Below are positions 1 through 6,464 of a stretch of DNA of 64,000 bases, one piece after another (positions within the stretch are counted from its first letter, which is position 1; the number at the start of each line of letters is the position of its first letter). A program made the translations under genes and the position numbers. Source of the DNA: Laspinema olomoucense D3b (GTDB lineage: Bacteria > Cyanobacteriota > Cyanobacteriia > Cyanobacteriales > Laspinemataceae); assembly GCF_025370785.1 (NCBI RefSeq), contig NZ_JAMXFA010000016.1, forward strand, positions 62,001 to 126,000. Direction: 5' to 3'. The notes under the pieces are model-generated. The model did no database searches and was not told where the DNA came from. It worked only from the letters and a program-made list of their open reading frames with translations.

Positions 1-966
1 CATATCCCCCTGGCGACGGATGCGATCGCCGATATCGCCAAAATGGCCGAAGTCCAGGCAGTGAGTCTGTCTACCCCGCCTTTTTTGCATTATGAAATGG
101 CCAAACCTCTGTTAGAAGCGGGCAAGCATTTATTATTGGAAAAACCCACCACTCTATCAGCATCGGAAGCGAAAGAACTCTATCGCATTGCAAATGCTAA
201 CAGTGTCGTCACTGCGATGGATTTTGAATTTCGGTTTGTTCCACCCTGGCAGCGTTTTAAAGAGGTATTAGATGATGGATACTGTGGACAAATTCGGTTA
301 ATTAAAATCGATTGGTTAGTATCCTCTCGCGCTGATGCCAGTCGGCCTTGGAATTGGTACTCTCAAAAACAGCAAGGGGGCGGTGCCCTAGGGGCGATCG
401 GGTCCCATTGTTTTGATTATATTTCCTGGTTATTTGGGCCAGTAAAACGCTTGTGTGCCTCCCTGAGTACCGCAGTGACCGAACGTCCGGATCCCAAGGC
501 GGGGGGACAACTGAAACCTGTGGATGCCGATGATAGTTGTCTGCTGATGTTGGAATTGGTTGAGGGAACTCCTATCCAAGTGAGTTTGAGTTCAGCAACT
601 TACCAAGGACGAGGACATTGGGTAGAAGTGTATGGCGATCGCGGTACCTTAGTCCTCGGCAGTGACAATCAGAAAGATTATGTACATGGGTTTAAATTGT
701 GGGGTGCACCGGCAGGGGAGTCTTTATCAGAATTAGCGATTCCCCACCGTCTGGAGTTTTCTAAAACCTACCCCGATGGACGCATTGCCCCTTTTATTCG
801 CGTGGTGGATAATTGGGTCCGAGGGATTGAAGCAAGACGGGCGATCGCCCCTTCCTTACGCGAGGGTGTCTATTCTCAACTCCTCATGGACCTCACCCAT
901 GAATCCCACGAAACCGGCACCTGGGTCACTGTCCCCCATTTTGATGACTATCTAGCACGCAGTTAA
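1..966 (+). CDS. Gfo/Idh/MocA-family NAD(P)-dependent oxidoreductase (5' truncated by window edge)
   Basis: The reading frame is open from base 1, so the gene begins before the window; the ATG at 43 is internal. The visible part starts near the end of the Rossmann nucleotide-binding domain. It has the family hallmark EKP (in LLLEKPTT), whose lysine normally contacts the nicotinamide and substrate, followed by the alpha/beta C-terminal domain (GGALGAIGSHCFDY, containing the usual G-x-x-x-D/H substrate region). The family oxidises or reduces sugars, inositols and similar polyols in the cytoplasm. The exact substrate cannot be read from this sequence. The family is normally 330-390 residues and about 321 are visible, so little is missing. 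It is followed by a repeat element, not by another plus-strand gene. Confidence 0.85.
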   Translation, partial: HIPLATDAIADIAKMAEVQAVSLSTPPFLHYEMAKPLLEAGKHLLLEKPTTLSASEAKELYRIANANSVVTAMDFEFRFVPPWQRFKEVLDDGYCGQIRLIKIDWLVSSRADASRPWNWYSQKQQGGGALGAIGSHCFDYISWLFGPVKRLCASLSTAVTERPDPKAGGQLKPVDADDSCLLMLELVEGTPIQVSLSSATYQGRGHWVEVYGDRGTLVLGSDNQKDYVHGFKLWGAPAGESLSELAIPHRLEFSKTYPDGRIAPFIRVVDNWVRGIEARRAIAPSLREGVYSQLLMDLTHESHETGTWVTVPHFDDYLARS

Positions 967-977
967 ACACAGAAAAA

Positions 978-1119
978 GTTTGTAGTAACGACTTCAGTCG
1001 TTATCTTTCCCCAGTTTGTTTATAGTAACAACTTAAGTCCTTATCTTTCCCAGTGTGTCGTAACGACTTCAGTCGTTTCTTCCCCGAAATTAATAAGGAC
1101 TAAAGTCGTTACTACAAAC
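978..1119. repeat. MITE-like element with 17-bp terminal inverted repeats
   Basis: The left end (978-994, GTTTGTAGTAACGACTT) is the exact reverse complement of the right end (1103-1119). Between them lie further degenerate copies of the palindromic core TAACGACTTCAGTCGTTA (986-1003, 1023-1043, 1060-1077). Related copies occur at 31864-31920. It lies just after the stop of the oxidoreductase and 18 bases from the end of the convergent gene, so both transcripts may run into it. It has no coding capacity. This core is a familiar dispersed repeat of filamentous cyanobacteria. Confidence 0.75.
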
Positions 1120-1137
1120 ATGAAACTGAATCATTTT

Positions 1138-1707
1138 TTAGCATTCTTTCAAACTCGAAGGCGGATAAGAGGGTAACATTTCCACAGGGCGATCGCCAGG
1201 AAGTTCCTCAATCCACACCTGGACCCCTACTTTGCGAACCCGTCCCATCCGACCTGCTTTGGGACCCTCTAAAATTTCCACCTTAGACCCCACCTGGGGT
1301 AGTTCTGTACAACTCGCCGAAGTTGCCAGGGCCAGTTCCACCAACTTGTCGATCGCCTGGGATGCTGGAATCGGTTGCTCTTCCAACCATTCCACCGTTT
1401 CCGGGGCGAGGGAAAACAACTTGCGGACTCGGTTTTTTTTGCGACTTTTTGGCCCTTTCTTCAAATTTGCCTTGGAGTTAGGGTGATGCCCCCGCTTACT
1501 CGGTGACCCGACTGCCTCTATCTCCTCAGTCCCTAAAACTCGATTACAGGTTGTCCGGATGTAGCACTCTTCATCAGTTTCACAGACCTCCGCAATCTCG
1601 AAAATCTGGCACTCATACCAGTCGGAGTGCTGGGGATCCGTGCGACAGACCACCTTCTGACCGGGGTGAAATTGTTTTTTGTCATCAAACATTGACATTT
1701 TTTCCAT
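1138..1707 (-). CDS. Hypothetical protein with two small beta-barrel (KOW/SH3-like) ends and a basic linker
   Basis: 189 residues. The N-terminal part (FHPGQKVVCRTDPQHSDWYEC, about 13-33) and the C-terminal part (GSKVEILEGPKAGRMGRV, about 142-159) both look like SH3/KOW-type strands; the second has the KOW pattern of a glycine after a basic-hydrophobic stretch. They are joined by a strongly basic segment (residues 70-95, rich in K, R and N), which suggests nucleic-acid binding. I do not recognise a named family and no function is assigned. The start is the ATG at 1707; a second ATG three codons in is equally possible. It stands alone, converging on the oxidoreductase with the repeat element between them. 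Confidence 0.6.
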   Translation of the reverse strand: MEKMSMFDDKKQFHPGQKVVCRTDPQHSDWYECQIFEIAEVCETDEECYIRTTCNRVLGTEEIEAVGSPSKRGHHPNSKANLKKGPKSRKKNRVRKLFSLAPETVEWLEEQPIPASQAIDKLVELALATSASCTELPQVGSKVEILEGPKAGRMGRVRKVGVQVWIEELPGDRPVEMLPSYPPSSLKEC

Positions 1708-1979
1708 CAGTATATACGATTAGAATATAGCCAAAAGGATTTTAGCCGGATTAAGAAAACCTTTAAGTTTTTCCCCTCCATATTTAGCGGAGTCATCTCC
1801 CCACCTATCCCTATGGGTAGGGTTAAGATCAACCGTTTTGGAGAATTTGAGGGCTAGAATCTGGGCCAAACCTTTACGGCGCAATCACTCTAGGATATTG
1901 CTCCAGTGCAAGACCCCGGGAGAGTGACCCCAGACTGAGGTATTCAATCCATAGCATATAGACAAGTGGAGATGGGACA

Positions 1980-2291
1980 ATGAACAAGCAAGCTTATGAT
2001 GCCTTAAATCGCCTCGCGATGAGATTACATCAAACCCAGGGAACTGATGGCCCTGCAACTGAAGCAGAAGTAGCCCAGATTGCTGCAGCATATCTGAACA
2101 CCCTAGTGGAAAATTTATCCGATCGCGAATTGGTCCAAGCGATCGATGAATATCGTTCGGGCCACACTCGAATTAAACAAGTCCAGGAGTCGGTTCAGAA
2201 GTGGTTAGAAACCGATTTAGGTCAAAGTCGGGAGCAAGAGTTTAAAGAATTTATTGCCCACTTAAACAGCCGAATGGGCAATGTTATTTAG
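1980..2291 (+). CDS. Small conserved-looking hypothetical protein
   Basis: 103 residues, acidic and predicted almost wholly helical, with no signal peptide or membrane segment. A GGAG at 1969-1972 sits eight bases before the ATG. The gene is closed by a strong intrinsic terminator (2362-2393), so this is a genuine monocistronic gene. The sequence resembles small cyanobacterial proteins of unknown function; I do not recognise a family name. The flanking genes give no functional clue. Confidence 0.6.
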   Translation: MNKQAYDALNRLAMRLHQTQGTDGPATEAEVAQIAAAYLNTLVENLSDRELVQAIDEYRSGHTRIKQVQESVQKWLETDLGQSREQEFKEFIAHLNSRMGNVI

Positions 2292-2361
2292 AATAGTTAT
2301 TTAGGGTTGAGTGAGCCTCACCAAAGGAACAATTCACCAAATGATAGGAGCTAGAATTAAG

Positions 2362-2393
2362 AAAACCCCAAGTGATTAATCGCTTGGGGTTTT
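2362..2393 (+). terminator. Intrinsic terminator after the 103-aa gene
   Basis: Eleven-base perfect arms (AAAACCCCAAG at 2362-2372 and its complement at 2383-2393) around a 10-base loop, ending in TTTT. The matching A-run makes it usable in both directions, so it can also stop transcripts of the MORN gene arriving from the right. Confidence 0.75.
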
Positions 2394-2474
2394 CGGTATT
2401 AATGCTCTAGTTTTAATAGGCGATCGCGCCGCTTGAAGTTCTCCCCAGGAGAATCGGACCCATGAGCAGTCCAA

Positions 2475-3209
2475 TTAAATCCGTTTGCCTTCTCGGAACT
2501 GTCCGGGGAAGCGTCTGCCAGCGCTATCTATGAGGACACCTTGACCGTGGGGAAGACCTTGACGTAATTCTCCCTCATAGCGAGTGCCGTTGGGGAAGGT
2601 ACAACTGCCATTCGCGTCTAAGTTTCCGTTAAAAAACCGGCCTTGGCAGCGGGTTCCATCAACGCGGTTGAGGGTGCCCTGACCAAAGGGCTGTCCCGCA
2701 AAGAATTCACCCACATAGCGATCGCCATTGGTGAAAACAAATTGCCCTTGTCCGGCAGGTTGAGAGCTAACCACATCCGTAGCCACATCCCGAACCAGAC
2801 GGAAAGGCCCTTCATAGCGGGATCCATCAATAAAAATAGCTGTCCCCCTCACAATATTGCCATTTTCAAATGTACCTTCATAGCGGGCATCATCGGCAAA
2901 GATGAAGGTTCCCTCTCCGTTGGGACGACCCCCACTAAAGAGTCCTTCATAGCGATCGCCGTTGGCATATACATAGATGCCTCTACCGTTAGGAACGCCA
3001 TTAGAAAAAGAGCCGAAATAGTTATCCCCACCCCTGTAATTACACTTAACTGGGCCAGCCGAAGCGTCTCCGATACAAGAAGGAGGGACATACTCCTCGC
3101 TCCCCTCTTCTTGTGCACTGGCGGTCAATATAGGCCCGATTGAACTGGCAATCTGCATCAAACAGACGACAAACATCGTCATTCCTATCTTTTTGAGAGA
3201 GTCAGTCAT
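2475..3209 (-). CDS. Exported MORN-repeat protein
   Basis: 244 residues. Residues 1-33 form a signal peptide (hydrophobic MFVVCLMQIASSIGPIL, then a cut after ASA-Q). From about residue 55 to the end there are seven or eight MORN repeats of roughly 23 residues. The recognisable cores are GDNYFGSF, GDRYEGLF, ARYEGTF, SRYEGPF, GDRYVGEF, TRCQGRF and TRYEGEL, each followed by a G-x-G-x-(F/Y) turn. MORN repeats build elongated beta-hairpin sheets that bind proteins or lipid. Here the array is secreted, so a periplasmic or cell-surface scaffold role is an inference. No catalytic domain is attached. Confidence 0.8.
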   Translation of the reverse strand: MTDSLKKIGMTMFVVCLMQIASSIGPILTASAQEEGSEEYVPPSCIGDASAGPVKCNYRGGDNYFGSFSNGVPNGRGIYVYANGDRYEGLFSGGRPNGEGTFIFADDARYEGTFENGNIVRGTAIFIDGSRYEGPFRLVRDVATDVVSSQPAGQGQFVFTNGDRYVGEFFAGQPFGQGTLNRVDGTRCQGRFFNGNLDANGSCTFPNGTRYEGELRQGLPHGQGVLIDSAGRRFPGQFREGKRI

Positions 3210-3428
3210 AATCCTAACGTTCTCCTATGTGCATGGTTATTATCTATTCTAAGTTTTGGAAACCGAAGATTTCTTCTGCAATTGGGTAGATTCACCCCAG
3301 AGAATGAGGCGATCGCGGTCATGGTTCAAATCATGAACGCAATCAGTACCACGGAGTGCCATCGCCTCGTGAATCCCCGATCTGGCACTCTGAGCCCAGG
3401 GGTTAGCTAGATCTCCTTGACCACCCCA

Positions 3429-4700
3429 TTAACGTCTTAAGGCCGCATTAGCCAAGTTAACCCCACCGGGAGTAGCCTCCGGGGGTTCTTGCTCTCCAAG
3501 CGCTTTACTGACCTCAATGCCGTTTTGCTCCAAAATCACAATCGGGTCAGCCGAATCTAAATTTTGCACCTCTTTAACCAGCACCTCGCCTAGAGCAATG
3601 CGATCGCCCACCTTCACATAGCGCGAAGTGGCCTCATTGGGAGCCTTAACAATAATTTGCACTTGACCCCCCGCTCGAATTACCCCAGTCACTTCCGTGC
3701 CTTGGGCTAAATCCGTAGAAGGAGGCGGTGGCAGGACTGGCGGTGGTGGTGGGGGAGGAAGCTGCTCTGGACCAATTTGGACGGGCAGATCCGGAAGACC
3801 AGGCACCCCTCGTGCCACTAAAGGCGGGAGTGACGGCGGAGTAGGAGGACCCGCAGGTGCCTGGGCCACCACCGGAGGCAGTTGTTCCGGACCAATTCCC
3901 ACGGGCAGTTCGGGAAGATTTGGCACCCCTCGTGCCACTAAAGGCGGAAGTTTGGGGGGTTGAGGGGGAGCCGGTGGACCAGCAGCCGCTTGCTGTACGG
4001 GGGGTTTCGGTCTTGGCGGTAGTTGTTCTGGGCCAATTCCCACAGGTAACTCAGGAAGGGAGGGAACCCCTTGTCCAACCAGGGCAGGAATTTGAGGCCC
4101 GGAAGGCCCGGGCCTTCCGGGTCTGGCTCCTGGGCCAGTTGCATTTCCAGTTCCTCCCCCTGGTCCGGGTCTGGCTCCTGGGCCAGTTGCATTTCCAGTT
4201 CCTCCCCCTGGTCCGGGGAAGGGTTGAAAGGGTTGAGCTTGGGCGACTGCTTGACGGGGCGGTAATTGTGGACCGATCGCCACCGGCAATTCTGGAAGAT
4301 CAGGAACCGCACGGCTGGGAAATTCTGGAACTCTAGGAATCGCGACGGCTGCACCCGCTGTAGGGGTGACGGGTACCGGCTGGACATCGAGTATCCCAAA
4401 GGGATTCTCCGGCCCCTGTCGGGCCTTTTCTTGTTCCAGTTTCCGCACCCGCTCATCTGGACTGGTGGGTGGAATTAAATTCCCAATGGAAGTGGGATCC
4501 GGGCGCTGCGGCACCACAGGTTTTTCAAATTCCGGGGATTTGGTTGGTTCTGCTGCTTCTGGGGGTTCCGGTGGAGTCCCCGTTGCCGTGGGAGGGGGCT
4601 CGACGGGGGCGACGACTTCCGGAGTCTCCGGTTCACCACCACACGCACTCAAGATGAGGACGAGCATCCCAATTGACACCTTTAATAAAAGTTGACGCAT
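3429..4700 (-). CDS. Proline-rich lipoprotein with repeat region and conserved C-terminal domain
   Basis: 423 residues. The lipobox LSAC at about 17-20 predicts a lipid-anchored mature protein starting CGGEPETPE. Residues 25-320 are extremely proline-rich and carry a recurring module of the form VPxLPELPVGIGPEQLPP, seen about five times. They also carry an exact tandem duplication of 16 residues (GPGGGTGNATGPGARP). Residues about 325-400 form a globular domain (TEVTGVIRAGGQVQIIV, then YVKVGDRIALGEVLVKEVQ) reminiscent of the small beta-domain of PilP/GspC-type periplasmic proteins; that resemblance is an inference. The protein probably spans the periplasm, with the proline arm reaching through peptidoglycan. 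Confidence 0.75.
   Translation of the reverse strand: MRQLLLKVSIGMLVLILSACGGEPETPEVVAPVEPPPTATGTPPEPPEAAEPTKSPEFEKPVVPQRPDPTSIGNLIPPTSPDERVRKLEQEKARQGPENPFGILDVQPVPVTPTAGAAVAIPRVPEFPSRAVPDLPELPVAIGPQLPPRQAVAQAQPFQPFPGPGGGTGNATGPGARPGPGGGTGNATGPGARPGRPGPSGPQIPALVGQGVPSLPELPVGIGPEQLPPRPKPPVQQAAAGPPAPPQPPKLPPLVARGVPNLPELPVGIGPEQLPPVVAQAPAGPPTPPSLPPLVARGVPGLPDLPVQIGPEQLPPPPPPPVLPPPPSTDLAQGTEVTGVIRAGGQVQIIVKAPNEATSRYVKVGDRIALGEVLVKEVQNLDSADPIVILEQNGIEVSKALGEQEPPEATPGGVNLANAALRR
4098..4121. repeat. Perfect 24-bp palindrome inside the lipoprotein gene
   Basis: CCCGGAAGGCCC is followed immediately by its exact reverse complement with no spacer. It lies inside the coding region, at the edge of the 48-bp tandem repeat, and could extrude as a cruciform or form a very stable mRNA hairpin. 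Confidence 0.8.
4117..4212. repeat. Two exact tandem copies of a 48-bp unit in the lipoprotein gene
   Basis: The unit beginning CCGGGTCTGG at 4117 recurs at 4165 without a change. It encodes two copies of a 16-residue Gly/Pro/Asn segment. It is in frame, so copy-number change would lengthen or shorten the linker without breaking the protein. Confidence 0.8.
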
Positions 4701-5097
4701 GGCCGCTGATTATTAGGATTTAGTACAAAGATAGCCGATGAACTTGAAAGTGCTTCATCACCCGAGGAGTAATTCCGCACGGTCGGCTCCATTTTTTATT
4801 GATCGCCCGGTTTGTTAAGCCAACTTTATCTTGACAAAAACACCGAATTAGGATAAGACAGGCGATCGCTGATTCTATCGTTTATTCTAGGTTCAGGGCT
4901 GCTTTGGGGTCCGGAACCGGAAAATAGGCAGCCAGTTGCTAGAAAATAGCCTCTTGCACGGGTGCAGCGCTGGTATTATGGCGCTTGGACATCGGGCAAA
5001 AAGACCTAAACTTACTCTGTTCATCTGCCTATTGTACTCTAATTGTTCAACCCGAGAATTGCCGGGAGGTGAAAACTTTTTTCTGGCAGAAATTCCC
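4701..5097. other. Intergenic, no gene recognised
   Basis: This holds the upstream region of the minus-strand lipoprotein and the 3' side of the methyltransferase. A plus-strand open frame at 4936-5244 overlaps the methyltransferase and has no coding character. A HIP1 octamer lies at 4862. No clear terminator or operator was seen. Confidence 0.5.
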
Positions 5098-5715
5098 CTA
5101 TATTTTAGTAAAAATAGTCAGCCAGACGGGTCCGAGAAGGGAGTGATGTCCGATGCAGCAGAATCCCGCTTCTATGCCGAGTTGTTCGCGCTTTTGCAAG
5201 GGATAGAGACGGAGATTGGCAGGGGATCCGCCCAAAACTCCTGAAGCAGTTTTGTTCGGCATCATAAAATCGACTAAGTAGTAGTTTCCACCTGGGGACA
5301 ATACGCGGTAGACTTCCGATAAAACGCGGCTGGGATTGGGGTAATGTAAAAAACTAATGGTATTGAAAACGGTATCAAATTGTTGGTCGGCGAAGGGGAG
5401 TTGTTCGGCGTTTCCTTGGATGAAAATCAGCCGGGGACGATGGCGATCGCGCTTTTTTTGTCTCGCTTGGCGAATCATCTCGGGGGAAAGGTCAAATCCG
5501 GTGCCGCGCAGGGTGGGAAATTCTTCCGCAAGGCGATCGAGCAATCTGCCCGTCCCGCATCCGAGGTCTAGCACATTGGGAGAATCTGGCAATTGCAGAT
5601 AATTCAGCAATCTTTTATGAATGGCTTGATAAAAGATTGTCGTAAACAGGATATCATAGCTCAATGCCCAACGGTCAAAAAGTTTTTGTTTTTTGATAAT
5701 TTCTGGGTGAGTCAC
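5098..5715 (-). CDS. Class I SAM-dependent methyltransferase
   Basis: 205 residues with a GTG start at 5715 (AGGA about 11 bases upstream). Motif I is VLDLGCGTGRLL (residues about 48-59), followed by the acidic end of strand beta-2 (GTGFDLSPEM), motif II (FDTVFNTISFLHYP) and motif III (LSPGGNYYLVDF). This is the UbiE/Methyltransf_11 fold. The substrate cannot be predicted; the family methylates small molecules or lipids such as quinones. It is a single-domain cytosolic protein. The short palindrome repeat at 5770 separates it from the next upstream gene on the same strand. Confidence 0.85.
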   Translation of the reverse strand: MTHPEIIKKQKLFDRWALSYDILFTTIFYQAIHKRLLNYLQLPDSPNVLDLGCGTGRLLDRLAEEFPTLRGTGFDLSPEMIRQARQKKRDRHRPRLIFIQGNAEQLPFADQQFDTVFNTISFLHYPNPSRVLSEVYRVLSPGGNYYLVDFMMPNKTASGVLGGSPANLRLYPLQKREQLGIEAGFCCIGHHSLLGPVWLTIFTKI

Positions 5716-5769
5716 AGTTTGGTTTTCCTAAAGTTGAGGATAATAGACTTCTTGCAAAATTCTCTCAAG

Positions 5770-5788
5770 CCCCCCTTATTAAGGGGGG
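5770..5788. repeat. CCCCCCTTATTAAGGGGGG palindrome
   Basis: Nine-base arms with a single central base. This is a typical dispersed cyanobacterial palindrome. It lies between two minus-strand genes and may weakly terminate the upstream one, but it lacks a proper U-tract. Confidence 0.55.
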
Positions 5789-5869
5789 TTGGGGGGATCT
5801 CTCCACTATTTGGCAAGAGGTTTATTATTTTAACGGGTTTTATTCCAAGGATGCGGCAGTCTGGCGGGT

Positions 5870-6376
5870 TTAGGGGGTGACGCGGTAATTTTGGGCGATC
5901 GCATAAAATAAAGAGTAATATTCCCCAAATCGGTCTTTAGGCGATCGGCCTTGCCAAGTATAAATCACATTGCCCGATTCCAGGGTCATTCTCATCACAC
6001 TTTCTTCGGTCCCCACTTCCACCTCTAACCATGCCGGTAATCCTTGTTCCGTGGTGAAATTAGACTTAGGAACCGTTGGAGTTTCCTCGGCTTCCTCTAA
6101 TCCAGTGAGTTTCAAGGTTCCCCATCCTCTAATTTCGATATTGGGGTAATCTGGAGCATGAAACGCACGTCCATCCTGATTCGTGGGGGGAGGAAGGGCG
6201 ACCCAATCTTGGGGATAGGGAAACTCGAACCCAAAGCGCTGATTTTGATAAGTCTGCCATTGGGTAGGGACGGTGGGATTGGTGGGAGTGCAAGCGGAAA
6301 TTAGGACAGCGATCGCCATCCCCGATGCCATTCGGGGGAACAGTGCTGTGGGGATGGGATGAGGGAAAGAAGTCAT
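5870..6376 (-). CDS. Small lipoprotein, possible PsbP-like fold
   Basis: 168 residues from the ATG at 6376. An upstream ATG at 6436 would give 188 residues, but the extra 20 residues precede the natural signal peptide. The lipobox LISAC gives a mature lipoprotein beginning CTPTNPTVP. The mature part (NQRFGFEFPYPQDWVALPPP, later GWGTLKL and SGNVIYTWQGRS) has the spacing of PsbP/DUF1795-like domains, which often open with a F-x-(I/F)-x-(Y/F)-P-x-x-W motif; this is an inference. It lies 88 bases after the end of the DUF11 operon on the same strand and could be its last gene. Confidence 0.65.
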   Translation of the reverse strand: MTSFPHPIPTALFPRMASGMAIAVLISACTPTNPTVPTQWQTYQNQRFGFEFPYPQDWVALPPPTNQDGRAFHAPDYPNIEIRGWGTLKLTGLEEAEETPTVPKSNFTTEQGLPAWLEVEVGTEESVMRMTLESGNVIYTWQGRSPKDRFGEYYSLFYAIAQNYRVTP

Positions 6377-6464
6377 AAATACACCGGCGATCGGCTGGGA
6401 TAACTGGGAAGGGAGGGAATGCCTAGACAATGCCACAGGCGACTACCTCCTCCCCAACACTCGC

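Noticed and set aside
2643-3143. 166-codon plus-strand frame
   Set aside because: It is the complement of the MORN repeat gene and has no domain; the minus-strand gene explains the sequence.
3938-4456. 172-codon minus-strand frame inside the lipoprotein gene
   Set aside because: It is a shadow of the repetitive proline-rich gene in another frame.
4936-5244. 102-codon plus-strand frame
   Set aside because: It overlaps the methyltransferase antisense; no SD or domain.
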